Shown one piece after another: positions 44,703-53,347 of a stretch of DNA of 64,000 bases. The stretch's first letter is position 1; every line of letters begins with the position of its first letter. This stretch comes from Bifidobacterium simiiventris (GTDB lineage: Bacteria; Actinomycetota; Actinomycetes; Actinomycetales; Bifidobacteriaceae), in NCBI RefSeq assembly GCF_019331715.1, contig NZ_JAHBBG010000003.1:248001-312000 (forward strand). Reading direction: 5' to 3'. The notes beneath the pieces were generated by a model. The model was not told the DNA's origin. It did not search any database and saw only the letters and a program-made list of their open reading frames with translations. The translations under genes and the position numbers were made by a program.

Positions 44703-44754
44703 TTCCCGGGCATACGGCCGGTGTGGACTGTTGAAAGGGCCGTAAGCCCGGGAA
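44703..44754. repeat. Family B palindrome, copy 6
   Basis: Starts TTCCCGGGCATACGGCCGG, middle TGTGGACTGTTGAAAGG, ends GCCGTAAGCCCGGGAA. Confidence 0.85.
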
Positions 44755-44775
44755 GGTTGAGCAAAGGTGGACGTG

Positions 44776-44827
44776 TTTCCGGGCATACGGCCGGTTTTGA
44801 CCTTTGAAAGGGCCGTAAGCCCGGGAA
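44776..44827. repeat. Family B palindrome, copy 7
   Basis: Starts TTTCCGGGCATACGGCCGG and ends GGCCGTAAGCCCGGGAA. It is preceded by a second copy of GGTTGAGCAAAGGTGGACGT. A partial unit (ACTCCCGGGCATACGGCG) follows at about 44857. Confidence 0.85.
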
Positions 44828-44925
44828 TGGAGGAACGCCCGGATACCGGTCCGGTTACTCCCGGGCATACGGCGTCCAGGCGTTTGCCGGGGGTACGGCG
44901 TCCGGTCGTTTGTCAGGGATGCGGA

Positions 44926-44960
44926 AGGGCCGGCATCGTACAAAACACGATGCCGGCCCT
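44926..44960. terminator. Terminator of the diacylglycerol-kinase-like gene
   Basis: AGGGCCGGCATCGT (44926-44939) and ACGATGCCGGCCCT (44947-44960) are a perfect 14-bp inverted repeat with a seven-base loop, 18 bases past the stop on the minus strand. Confidence 0.75.
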
Positions 44961-44978
44961 GTCCCCAGTCGCCAACAG

Positions 44979-46106
44979 CTAGTCGCGAATCGGCGGGATG
45001 ATACCGGTGGCGGAGAAGTCGGGGTCGACCTCCGGCACACGCACGCACAGCGCCTTGCGTTCCACATCGAAGCGGATGTGCTGCGTCTCGGGCAGCATGT
45101 CACCATCCACCTGCGCCGGAACCGGCTTCTCGAGCCGAATCTCCGCGCTCACGCCCTGAATGTTGTCGATCGTGGAGTTGACCGACAGCGGACTCGAACC
45201 GGACTTGCCGGTGATTGTCTGATGCACCACGTCGCCGAACAGATTCGCCCAGCCCAAGATACCGCCCGATGTGTCGATGATCTCGAAATCGAGGATGCCG
45301 TCGTCGTACAACGCCTCCGGCATCAGCGAGAACATCGGGATCTGGCCGCAGTTGCCGGCCATGAACGTGCGGAACTGCAGTCCCTGAATCGTATGCGAAT
45401 TGCCGTCCGCGCTGCGGATCGTCACCGTGCCGCGGAACTTCGGGATGAACAGGTTCTTGACCCCGGACACGAAGTACGCAAGCCAGCTGATGTTCTTCTT
45501 GAGTTCGGGATCGGTGTCGTCGATCATCACCGCATCGAAACCGATGCCCGCGATGATCAGGAACGCGTGGCCGTGATCGGTGGTCGGGTCGTCGAGCAGC
45601 GTCAAACGGCCCACGTCGACGTGCCGCGACCCGTGCGAGGTCGCCACCGACAGCGCCGCATCGATATCGTCCACCGGAATGCCCATATTGCGGGCGAACA
45701 GGTTGCCTGTGCCGATCGGGATGATGCCCATCGCGTGCCCGGTGCCGGCCATCGCGCTCGCCACGGTACGCACCGTGCCGTCGCCGCCGACCGCGACGAC
45801 CACGTCAGCGCCGTTCGCCAGCGCCTCCTTCGCGCACGCTCGGCCGTCTTTGTCGAGCTGTGTCTCGATGAACTCGACTTCCTTCAGACCCTTGGCCTTG
45901 CAGAACTGCTTGATGTGCTTCTTGCGTTCCTTCGCCTGCGGCTTCGACGGGTTGACGATGAACGCGTAATGTACTTGGTCGTCGTCGCGCTGGTCGATGC
46001 GTTCGGCGAGCCGGCGTTTGCGGTAGGCGCGAACCGCGAACAACGCGGCCGCGGCGATGGCGGCGATGCCGATGATGACTGCGATGACGATGACGACTGT
46101 AGGCAT
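44979..46106 (-). CDS. Diacylglycerol kinase family lipid kinase (DagK/YegS-like)
   Basis: Probably phosphorylates a membrane diacylglycerol or other lipid. The 375-residue protein starts with one membrane helix (VVIVIAVIIGIAAIAAAALF), then the catalytic domain: YAFIVNPSKPQAKE, VVAVGGDGTVRTVASAMAGTG (nucleotide loop GGDGT), GIIPIGTGNLFARNMGIP, and the C-terminal part with DDGILDFEIID and PAQVDGDML. The membrane anchor is unusual for soluble bacterial DgkB but is seen in actinobacterial members. Confidence 0.9.
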   Translation of the reverse strand: MPTVVIVIAVIIGIAAIAAAALFAVRAYRKRRLAERIDQRDDDQVHYAFIVNPSKPQAKERKKHIKQFCKAKGLKEVEFIETQLDKDGRACAKEALANGADVVVAVGGDGTVRTVASAMAGTGHAMGIIPIGTGNLFARNMGIPVDDIDAALSVATSHGSRHVDVGRLTLLDDPTTDHGHAFLIIAGIGFDAVMIDDTDPELKKNISWLAYFVSGVKNLFIPKFRGTVTIRSADGNSHTIQGLQFRTFMAGNCGQIPMFSLMPEALYDDGILDFEIIDTSGGILGWANLFGDVVHQTITGKSGSSPLSVNSTIDNIQGVSAEIRLEKPVPAQVDGDMLPETQHIRFDVERKALCVRVPEVDPDFSATGIIPPIRD

Positions 46107-46244
46107 ACCTTACATTGTGTCTGCAACCCGCGAACAATTCCGCTGCGACACGGCGAAATTCAACGATTCCTGCACGTTCGCCGCATAGTGCGGGCGGATC
46201 GGCCTCCGGCCACGCGTGTCGGCTTACGGCGGTAGGCTGAGCCT

Positions 46245-47531
46245 ATGCTTGATATTCAATTCATTCGTGAACATGCCGACGTCGTCAAGGAATCGCAGCG
46301 CAAGCGCGGCGAGTCCGTCGAACTCGTCGATGAAGTGCTCAAGTCCGATGAGACGCGCCGCACCGCGCTCAAGGAATTCGAGGAAGCCCGCGCCCAGCAG
46401 AAGGAGATCGGCAAGAAGGTCGCCGCCGCTCCCGCCGACGAGAAGGCCGCGCTCATCGCTCAGACCAAGGACCTCGCCGCCAAGGTCGCCGAATACAAGG
46501 CCACCGCGGACGCCGCCGCCGAGGAATACACCACCGCCATGTGGAAGCTCTCCAACATCGTCGAGCCGGAGGCTCCGGAAGGCGGCGAGGACGATTACGT
46601 CGTCGTCAAGAAGGTCGGGACTATCCGCGACTTCGCGGCCGAAGGCTTCGAGCCGAAGGACCACCTGACCCTCGGCACCGGCGTGGCCGGCATCGACATG
46701 CGCCGCGGCGTCAAGGTCGGCGGCTCCCGATTCTACTTCCTGCGCGGCGCGGTCGCCCGCATGCAGATCGCCATGCTCACCATGGCCGTCGATCAGGCCG
46801 AGCAGCACGGTTTCGTGCTCGCCATCACTCCGACGCTCGTGCGTCCCGAGGTCATGGCCGGCACCGGCTTCCTCAACTCGCACGCCGACGAGATCTACCG
46901 TCTGCGCGAACCCGACGACCAGTACCTCGTCGGCACGTCCGAAGTGGCGCTCGCCGGCATGCACGAGAACGAGATCCTCGATCTGAACAACGGCCCGCTG
47001 CGCTACTGCGGCTGGTCGTCCTGCTATCGCCGTGAGGCCGGTGCCGCGGGTAAGGACACTTCCGGCATCATCCGCGTGCACCAGTTCGACAAGGTCGAGA
47101 TGTTCGTCTACGCGAAGCAGGAGGACTCCTACGCCGAGCACCGGCACTTGCTCGAGATGGAGCAGGAGATGCTCGCCAAGGTCGAGGTGCCGTACCGCAT
47201 CATCGACACCGCCGCCGGCGACCTCGGTTCCTCCGCCGCCCGCAAGTTCGACTGCGAGGCGTGGGTGCCGACCCAGGGCCGCTATCGCGAGCTGACCTCC
47301 ACCTCGAACTGCACCGAATACCAGGCCCGCCGCCTCAACATCCGCGAGCGCACCGAGGACGGTTCGACCCGTCCGGTGTCCACGCTCAACGGCACGCTGG
47401 CCACCACCCGCTGGCTCGTCGCGATCCTCGAGAACCACCAGCAGAAGGACGGTTCCATCGAGATCCCGCAGGCCATGCGTCCGTACATGGGCGGCAAGGA
47501 AGTCATCGAGCCCACCAAGTGGGAGGCGTGA
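46245..47531 (+). CDS. serS: Seryl-tRNA synthetase
   Basis: Charges tRNA-Ser. The 428-residue class II enzyme has the N-terminal coiled-coil arm (about 30-105) that grips the long variable arm, then motif 2 region YRREAGAAGKDTSGIIRVHQF and motif 3 NGTLATTRWLVAILEN. A tRNA-Ser(TGA) gene lies 300 bases downstream. A 9-bp inverted repeat (47524-47544) overlaps the stop codon. Confidence 0.98.
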   Translation: MLDIQFIREHADVVKESQRKRGESVELVDEVLKSDETRRTALKEFEEARAQQKEIGKKVAAAPADEKAALIAQTKDLAAKVAEYKATADAAAEEYTTAMWKLSNIVEPEAPEGGEDDYVVVKKVGTIRDFAAEGFEPKDHLTLGTGVAGIDMRRGVKVGGSRFYFLRGAVARMQIAMLTMAVDQAEQHGFVLAITPTLVRPEVMAGTGFLNSHADEIYRLREPDDQYLVGTSEVALAGMHENEILDLNNGPLRYCGWSSCYRREAGAAGKDTSGIIRVHQFDKVEMFVYAKQEDSYAEHRHLLEMEQEMLAKVEVPYRIIDTAAGDLGSSAARKFDCEAWVPTQGRYRELTSTSNCTEYQARRLNIRERTEDGSTRPVSTLNGTLATTRWLVAILENHQQKDGSIEIPQAMRPYMGGKEVIEPTKWEA

Positions 47532-47544
47532 TTTCATCACGCCT
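47524..47544 (+). terminator. Hairpin over the serS stop codon
   Basis: AGGCGTGAT and ATCACGCCT with loop TTC; the stem includes the TGA. No T-run follows. Confidence 0.45.
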
Positions 47545-47589
47545 GCTGTGTCCTGCGTCGCGCACGGCCGCTGTCGCTGTGCGCGGCTA

Positions 47590-47612
47590 CGAACAGTCCA
47601 CTGGACTGTTCG
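47590..47612. repeat. Family D palindrome, copy 3
   Basis: CGAACAGTCC and GGACTGTTCG around ACT; same core as the copies flanking adk. Confidence 0.75.
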
Positions 47613-47643
47613 TCAAGTGGGAAGCCTGATTCCGTGTATTCTC

Positions 47644-47690
47644 GGCCCCCTCGGCTGAGGGGGCTGTCAGCGAAGCTGACTGGGGGAGTG
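47644..47690. repeat. Family C palindromic repeat, copy 4
   Basis: GGCCCCCTCGGCTGAGGGGG followed by CTGTCAGCGAAGCTGACTGG: two perfect hairpins, the best-preserved member of the family in this window. Confidence 0.8.
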
Positions 47691-47788
47691 TCAAAGCTAA
47701 AGCGATCTCATCTTCCAACGGCTGAAAGAGCCAAGTGCCGATAAACCGATGATGTGTTAGCAAGCAATTCCACTGACCACCCCCGCTG

Positions 47789-47794
47789 TATAAT
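47789..47794 (+). promoter_or_regulatory. -10 box of tRNA-Ser(TGA)
   Basis: A consensus TATAAT 44 bases before the tRNA. No good -35 is visible at the right distance. Confidence 0.55.
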
Positions 47795-47838
47795 TGAACA
47801 TCGTGCGCATTTCGCGGCTTCGCCGTGCGGCGCACAAG

Positions 47839-47923
47839 GGACAGGTGTCTGAGCGGCCTAAAGAGACGGTCTTGAAAACCGTTGTGGGGCAACCCACCGC
47901 GAGTTCGAATCTCGCTCTGTCCG
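47839..47923 (+). tRNA. tRNA-Ser (anticodon TGA)
   Basis: The acceptor GGACAGG pairs with TCTGTCC (one G-U pair). The anticodon stem ACGGT/ACCGT holds loop CTTGAAA, so the anticodon is TGA, reading UCA and wobble codons. The long variable arm GTGGGGCAACCCAC and T-loop GTTCGAATC confirm a class II tRNA-Ser. CCA is not encoded. Confidence 0.97.
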
Positions 47924-47930
47924 CTTTGCG

Positions 47931-47962
47931 AAGGGTTTCGGCGTTGCCGGAACCCTTTTTGC
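47931..47962 (+). terminator. Terminator of tRNA-Ser(TGA)
   Basis: AAGGGTTTCGGC and GCCGGAACCCTT form a 12-pair stem with one G-U pair and loop GTT, followed by TTT. Confidence 0.9.
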
Positions 47963-47975
47963 ATACTCTGGTCGT

Positions 47976-48638
47976 ATGAGTGATCTGACTGGGGCGGATG
48001 CCGAAACCGCGGGGAACCGGCCGTCGTACACCGATGTGATCTTCGACTACTGCGACGTGCTGCTGGACTGGCGTCCGCGGCTCGCGTTGGACGGGTTGTA
48101 TCCGGCGGCTGAATTGGATACGTTCTTCGACCGCGCGACTGAGTACGGTTTCTGGCATTACGACGTGCTGTCCGACCTTGGCTGGAGCGAGGAACAGATC
48201 ATCGACGACTATGCGGCCCATCACCATAGCGACACGATGGACGCCGGCTATCCGGTGCAGCTGTTCCGCGACTATTTCGACCGTCAGCGGCTTGCCCTGT
48301 ACGACATGATCGACGGCATGCCCCTGCTGCTGCGCGATCTCGACGCGGCGGGCGTGCGGCTGTGGGGTCTGACGAATTTCACCGCGAAATTCGTGCACGC
48401 CGCGCATCTCAAGTTTCCATGGCTGGCGCTGTTGTGCGACACGGTCGTCTCGTCCGAGGAGCATATTCACAAGCCCGATCCGGAGATCTACCGCCGTGCG
48501 ATTACGCGGTTCGGCGTGGATCCGGCGACGACCGCGTTCGTGGACGACAAGGCGCGCAACGCCGACGCCGCCAGCGCCGTCGGACTCGCCGGTATCCAGT
48601 TCCTCAACGCGGCTCAGGTGCGGAACCGCCTGTTGTGA
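47976..48638 (+). CDS. HAD-superfamily hydrolase
   Basis: Probable small-molecule phosphatase of 220 residues, related to the YihX group. Motif I reads IFDYCDVLLDW, where the nucleophile Asp is followed at +2 by Cys rather than Asp; the related DLGNV form also lacks the +2 acid. Motif II is LTNFT, motif III is in HKPDPEIY, motif IV is AFVDDKARN. The substrate is unknown. It begins 14 bases after the tRNA terminator. Confidence 0.85.
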   Translation: MSDLTGADAETAGNRPSYTDVIFDYCDVLLDWRPRLALDGLYPAAELDTFFDRATEYGFWHYDVLSDLGWSEEQIIDDYAAHHHSDTMDAGYPVQLFRDYFDRQRLALYDMIDGMPLLLRDLDAAGVRLWGLTNFTAKFVHAAHLKFPWLALLCDTVVSSEEHIHKPDPEIYRRAITRFGVDPATTAFVDDKARNADAASAVGLAGIQFLNAAQVRNRLL

Positions 48639-48716
48639 ATGACTGAAACCGAATTATGATCGGTCGGTTGGGGCTCGATCGCGGCCTATGAAGACCGACC
48701 GCGGAATCGGAACCGT

Positions 48717-49424
48717 TCACACGATGCGACGGTCGGCGGCCCAGCGGGTGAGCTCGGTGCGGTTGGACAGCTGGAGCTTGCGCAGCACCGAACTGACGTG
48801 CGTCTCGACGGTTTTGATCGAGATGAACAGCTCGGCCGCGACCTCCTTGTACGTGTAGCCGCGGGCGATGAGCCGCATCACCTCCTGCTCGCGGGCGGAT
48901 AGTCGGTCGAGTTCCTCATCGTGCCCGCCGCCCGCGACACCGCCTGCCGCTCCGGAGGAACCGTCGACCGGCACGCCCTGAAACGCGGACAGCACGAATC
49001 CCGCCAGTTTCGGGGAGAACACGGCGTACCCCTCATGCACCTGACGGATCGAATTGATGAGATCCTCGCCGGTGATCGTCTTGGTCACATACCCGCGCGC
49101 CCCCGCGCGGATCACCGAACCGACATCCTGCGGCGAATCGGACACCGACAACGCCAGGAACGCCGAATGAGGCGAATAGGCGAGCGACTTGGCGAGAATC
49201 TCCGCCCCGCCGCCGCCCTCGCCGCCCGGCACATGCACGTCGAGCAGCACCACATCCGGCTTGGTCGCCGCGATCATCGCCACCGAGCCCTCCACGTCCG
49301 GCGCCTGCCCGACGATCGTGAAATACGGCTGCAGCGTCGCGATCACGCCTGCGCGGAACATCTCGTGATCGTCGACCACGGCCACGCGAATCGGCGAGGC
49401 ATCCTGCTTCAGATCCTCCATCAC
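48717..49424 (-). CDS. NarL/LuxR-family response regulator
   Basis: DNA-binding partner of the histidine kinase encoded upstream on the same strand. The 235-residue protein has a receiver domain (VAVVDDHEMFRAGV, phospho-acceptor Asp62 in VVLLDVHVP, Lys in YVTKTI) and a C-terminal LuxR helix-turn-helix (LSAREQEVMRLIARGYTYKE, SIKTVETHVSSVLRKLQ). A Gly/Ser linker separates the two. Start could be either of two adjacent ATGs. Confidence 0.95.
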   Translation of the reverse strand: MMEDLKQDASPIRVAVVDDHEMFRAGVIATLQPYFTIVGQAPDVEGSVAMIAATKPDVVLLDVHVPGGEGGGGAEILAKSLAYSPHSAFLALSVSDSPQDVGSVIRAGARGYVTKTITGEDLINSIRQVHEGYAVFSPKLAGFVLSAFQGVPVDGSSGAAGGVAGGGHDEELDRLSAREQEVMRLIARGYTYKEVAAELFISIKTVETHVSSVLRKLQLSNRTELTRWAADRRIV

Positions 49425-49526
49425 ACTCTCCTTATCTCACGTCGCTCTGCATCGTGCGGTTCACGCGCGGTCCCGCCGTCAATCCGTCGAACTTCGGTCC
49501 ATCTTCGTCGTACGTATCATGCGGCA

Positions 49527-51143
49527 TCACGCGGCGTTTCCAGCACCCGCGCCCGCAGGCGCGCCATTCCCGGAGGAACCGCCCGGTCGTGCGGCCGCGA
49601 TCGGCATATGCATGCGCACTTCGGTGCCCCATCCCGGCCTCGATACGATCTCCACCGTACCACCGCGCCGGCGGATACGGCCGATGATCGATTCGCGGAT
49701 CCCAAGCCGGCCTTCGGGAATCGCGTTCACGTCGAATCCGTCGCCGTGATCGCGCACGAACACTTCGACCTGACTCGCACCGGCCTCGCAGTAGACGGAC
49801 ACGGGCTCGCCGCCATGCGTGACCGCGTTGACCAGCGCCTGCGTGGCCGCGTCGAGTAACGCGTCGGTCTGCGCGCTCGGCTGCGCGTCGCCCACGGTCA
49901 CCACCTCGATCGGTTTGCCATACTCGTCCTCGACATGCGCGGCGATGTCCTTGATGCCGGCGCTGACCGACCGGTCGGTCGTGGTGCGCTCCTGATACAG
50001 CCATTCGCGCAGTTCGCGTTCCTGCTGGCGGGCGAGCGTGAATACGGTTGCAGATTCCTCGCTATGCAGCTGGATCAGCGCCAACGTTTGCAGCACGCCG
50101 TCATGCAGATGCGCGGTCATGTCGGCGCGTTCCTCCTCTCGTTCCTTCAGCGCGCGCTCGGTGCCGAGCTCGCGAATCAGCGAACTGATCCACGGCACGA
50201 TCGCGAAACACACCGCGACCAGCAGCAGAAAGCCGGCAAGGATGATCCTCCGCGGCGACGCGCCCCAGCCGGGAATCGCCGCGTTCATCACGAACACCGC
50301 ATACGCCACGAACAGCAGCGCCACACTGCCCAGCATCGACCACAACTGACCGCTGGACGCGTTGTATTGCAACCACGCCACGCCGATGCCGGCCAATGCG
50401 AGCAGAATCGGCAGGATCAGGCCCGATTCGACGCCGCCGAGCGAGAGCAGTACGGCGACGGCGATGCTGGCCATGCCGACGAGCGCGACCAAGGCCGGTT
50501 TGGGGGCGCGACGCAGCGCTTCGGCGAGACTTTCGGAGGTGCCGTAGGCCGCGGCGGCGCCGGACTCGGCGGCGGTTCCAGCCGCTTGCGAGGAGCTGCG
50601 ATATGGCTTGTTCGGCATGCGGCCGGCCGTGGAATCATCCGAATCAGCCGTAGTGCCGTTCGTGAAACTCCCTGTGAAACCGTCTGTGAAACTACCCGTG
50701 AAACCTGTCGGTCCGGAAACGGCGTTGCCGCGCGACAACGGCGCCTGCGCAACGGATCGCGCCCGGGCGGCCGCCGCGATTACCGGATCGCCCACCGGCA
50801 CGAACAGCCACAGGAACAGATATGCCGCGGCCCCGGCCCCGAAGAAGCACGTTGAGATGAGAAACACGAGCCGCACCAGCCATACGGACACACCCAGATG
50901 CAGCGCCACGCCACGGCACACGCCGCACAGCATGCGCCCGCGTTTCGGCCGCATCAATGGCAAACGTTGGGCGCGATCCGGCTGCTGTGACGACTGCGTT
51001 TGCGGCCTCGTCGCATACGTTGGCGATGCATAGGTTCGCGCGTACCGATCACCGTCGTGCACAGTACGATCCGACGCCACGGTCGGTCGCGATGATGACT
51101 GCGGCCGCATTCGATACGGCGGAGGAGTCTCAGGCTGGGTCAT
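49527..51143 (-). CDS. PspC-domain sensor histidine kinase
   Basis: Membrane sensor that phosphorylates the neighbouring regulator. The ATG at 51143 gives 538 residues; an in-frame start 48 bases upstream would lie close to the divergent gene's leader and is less likely. An N-terminal disordered segment leads to a PspC domain at about 60-125 (RMLCGVCRGVALHLGVSVWL). After a linker rich in Gly, Ser and Thr come four membrane helices (about 215-320), the HisKA_3 region with phospho-His in TAHLHDGVLQTLAL, and an ATP-binding domain (ALVNAVTHGGEPVSVY, DHGDGFD, LGIRESIIGRIRRRGG). Confidence 0.93.
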   Translation of the reverse strand: MTQPETPPPYRMRPQSSSRPTVASDRTVHDGDRYARTYASPTYATRPQTQSSQQPDRAQRLPLMRPKRGRMLCGVCRGVALHLGVSVWLVRLVFLISTCFFGAGAAAYLFLWLFVPVGDPVIAAAARARSVAQAPLSRGNAVSGPTGFTGSFTDGFTGSFTNGTTADSDDSTAGRMPNKPYRSSSQAAGTAAESGAAAAYGTSESLAEALRRAPKPALVALVGMASIAVAVLLSLGGVESGLILPILLALAGIGVAWLQYNASSGQLWSMLGSVALLFVAYAVFVMNAAIPGWGASPRRIILAGFLLLVAVCFAIVPWISSLIRELGTERALKEREEERADMTAHLHDGVLQTLALIQLHSEESATVFTLARQQERELREWLYQERTTTDRSVSAGIKDIAAHVEDEYGKPIEVVTVGDAQPSAQTDALLDAATQALVNAVTHGGEPVSVYCEAGASQVEVFVRDHGDGFDVNAIPEGRLGIRESIIGRIRRRGGTVEIVSRPGWGTEVRMHMPIAAARPGGSSGNGAPAGAGAGNAA

Positions 51144-51256
51144 GCTTCCATTGTGCCGCCTGACAGGGAACGTACGGGGTCGTACACGCAATGTTCAGGG
51201 GAGAATCAGGGTGTCCCCGGACCGCATCGGCGCGTGCGGGCTGTTGTAATGGAACC

Positions 51257-53332
51257 ATGAGCAATTCGTATGGTCCCTATGCTCCGCAGGACAACGGAGC
51301 AAATCAGCATCAGTCCGGTACGCAGAACGCCGCGTCGGGAGCCGGAGCCGTGCCCGGCGGCAACGCGACGTACGGCACTGCCGGTGGCGGTTACGAGCCG
51401 TATGCCAATCAGCAGTCCGGCGCGCAATCCTGGCAACAGTGGCAGGCAGGTCCGTCTTCCGCCAATCCGTACGATCCCGCCTCGTATCCGTACGTCGCCC
51501 CCGGCGCCGGAACAGGCCGTTCGAACGGTACTACGGCAAGGTTCTTCGCATGGATCCGACGCAGCGGCATCACGCGGTCCGACGACCGTTGGATCGGCGG
51601 CGTATGCGGCGGACTGGCCCGGTATTTCAACATCAGCCCGGTGCTGATGCGCGCGATTATGATCGCGGCCGTGCTGTGCGGCGGATTCGGCGCGGCGTTC
51701 TACGCGTTCGCATGGTTCCTGCTGCCGGACGGGCGCACCGGCGAGATCCTTGGCGAACGGCTGATCGCCGGCGACTGGGACTGGGCCTGCCTCGGCGTGA
51801 TCCTGTGCACGATGATCGGCGTGGGATTCCCCGGTTCCGGTATCTTCCTGACGGCCGCAGCCGCGTTCGTGCTGTGGCTGATCATCGAGCGGGAACTGCG
51901 GCGTCAGCGAGGATACGGTGCCGGCGGTCGCGGTAATGCCGGAGGCAATCCCGGTGACGGTCGTCCGTACGACGGCGGTTTCGGCGGCACTCAGCCATAC
52001 GGATCGCCGTATGTGCGACGCGGAGTCTCGGTCAATCAGCCGGTCAATCAGCCAAGCAATCAGCCGGCCGGTCAGCCAGTCGGTCAGCTGTCCCCACAGT
52101 CTGGCCCGTTTACGGCTCCGGCATCCGGTCAATCGGCACCCGCATCTGGCAATCCGTTCATGCCGTCGTCCGATCATGACGCAGCATCCGGTCAACCGAT
52201 CCCCGGCGTTCCCGGTGCGGCTTCTGCATCGTCCAACGCCGCGAGCGCACCGTCCGCATCGCCAGCCGCAGCCGCGCCCATACCGCCGTTCGGCAACCCG
52301 ATCCGGCCGATGACCTCCCCGTACCGTGCGCCCCAGCCCGAACCGCGCCCGGCCGTCGCCCGCCGCAAACCGGCCGGTCCGATCATCGTCGCCGCAGTCC
52401 TCGGACTGTCCTGCATCTTCGCGGCCGTCGCGCTGTACACAACGAACAGTTACACGCTCACCTCGCTGATCCGGTCCTCGACCCTGTGGATCGGCGCGAC
52501 CTGCGTACTCATCGGCCTGGTCATCCTCGCACTCGGCATCCGCGGCCGTCGCGCCGGCGGACTCGTGCCGCTCGCGTGGCTCGCCGGCATCACCGCCGTA
52601 TGCATCCTCGCCGTCAATTTCACTTACACGTACATCGCATCCCGCTACAGCGACGTCTACCGGTCGTACGAGGTCGTCGACGTCCACGGATACGTCGACT
52701 ACGACGGCACGATCAAGTACTCCGGCAACGACAATCTCGACCGCGACAGCGCACAGTTCACGCATCTGAGCGACGGCGTCGTCTTCGACGGCACCAACTA
52801 CGACAACGATCTCGTACACGTCGACCTCACCGACTACGCGCGTCGGCCGAAGCATAACGTCACACTGCACAACGGCACCACTGTGCGTACGAACTGCCCG
52901 AGCGGCACCATCCATCTCGCTGCATCGCAGACACGAGTCGTCATCACGCTGCCCACCGGCTGCCCGTTCGCGTTCGGCAATGACGACCTATCCACGTTCG
53001 GCGGCAACACGTACGGCGGACGGTACGCGGCGCTGATCGGCACACAAGGTGACGGCATCAATTTCGGCAGTTCCACGTTCTCCCAACAGTCGTACATGGA
53101 CGGGAACGCGCATGGCAACGACGGCCGGTCCGCGATCGCCGCGCTGAATGACGCGAACGGTGCGGACGCGCCGGACTGGCTGCGCGACTACGACTACTAT
53201 CCGGACAACGACGAGGAACTGTTCATCGACGTGCAATACCTGCTGAGCGGGCGCGTGTTTGTGCGCTACCCGGCGCAGACCGTGGGCGACAACGCCGACC
53301 TGTTCGGCGAGCCGGCAACGAAGAACGAGTGA
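51257..53332 (+). CDS. PspC-domain membrane protein, LiaF-like
   Basis: Envelope-stress type membrane protein of 691 residues. The ATG at 51257 behind GGAACC gives MSNSYGPYAPQDNGANQ. A disordered Gly/Gln/Tyr-rich N-terminus precedes a PspC domain at about 105-165 (RWIGGVCGGLARYFNISPVL), more helices to about 215, a Gln/Pro/Ser linker with degenerate NQP repeats (about 255-280), four further helices (about 370-460) and an extracellular C-terminal beta-rich domain. The divergent layout with the PspC kinase suggests it modulates that kinase, as LiaF does for LiaS; this is inference. Confidence 0.85.
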   Translation: MSNSYGPYAPQDNGANQHQSGTQNAASGAGAVPGGNATYGTAGGGYEPYANQQSGAQSWQQWQAGPSSANPYDPASYPYVAPGAGTGRSNGTTARFFAWIRRSGITRSDDRWIGGVCGGLARYFNISPVLMRAIMIAAVLCGGFGAAFYAFAWFLLPDGRTGEILGERLIAGDWDWACLGVILCTMIGVGFPGSGIFLTAAAAFVLWLIIERELRRQRGYGAGGRGNAGGNPGDGRPYDGGFGGTQPYGSPYVRRGVSVNQPVNQPSNQPAGQPVGQLSPQSGPFTAPASGQSAPASGNPFMPSSDHDAASGQPIPGVPGAASASSNAASAPSASPAAAAPIPPFGNPIRPMTSPYRAPQPEPRPAVARRKPAGPIIVAAVLGLSCIFAAVALYTTNSYTLTSLIRSSTLWIGATCVLIGLVILALGIRGRRAGGLVPLAWLAGITAVCILAVNFTYTYIASRYSDVYRSYEVVDVHGYVDYDGTIKYSGNDNLDRDSAQFTHLSDGVVFDGTNYDNDLVHVDLTDYARRPKHNVTLHNGTTVRTNCPSGTIHLAASQTRVVITLPTGCPFAFGNDDLSTFGGNTYGGRYAALIGTQGDGINFGSSTFSQQSYMDGNAHGNDGRSAIAALNDANGADAPDWLRDYDYYPDNDEELFIDVQYLLSGRVFVRYPAQTVGDNADLFGEPATKNE

Positions 53333-53347
53333 AGGAGGATGAGGACG

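Larger units (their letters stand above)
44441..44978. other. Non-coding region with second family B array
   Basis: About 540 bases without a supportable gene. It holds four complete and one partial family B palindromes (44546-44874) and a terminator (44926-44960). Long open frames over the array on the minus strand are translated repeats. Confidence 0.65.
47545..47838. other. Intergenic region serS to tRNA-Ser(TGA)
   Basis: It contains a family D palindrome (47590-47612), a short echo of the serS 3' end (about 47614-47634), a family C repeat (47644-47690) and a TATAAT box at 47789-47794 that should be the tRNA promoter -10. No gene is seen. Confidence 0.6.

Noticed and set aside
44546..44874. 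CRISPR-like array of repeats and spacers
   Set aside because: Units are 52-base long palindromes with variable centres, spacers are short, GC-rich and partly duplicated, and there are no cas genes nearby.
44440..45048. Minus-strand open frame of about 200 codons with repeated peptides (FPGLRPF, YAREHVHL)
   Set aside because: It is the translation of the family B palindrome array; no ribosome-binding site, no domain, and the frame exists only because the repeat lacks stops in that phase.
52000..52110. NQP/GQP tandem repeat in the PspC membrane protein as a mobile insertion
   Set aside because: The repeats are short, degenerate and within a Pro/Gln linker; simple in-frame expansion explains them.
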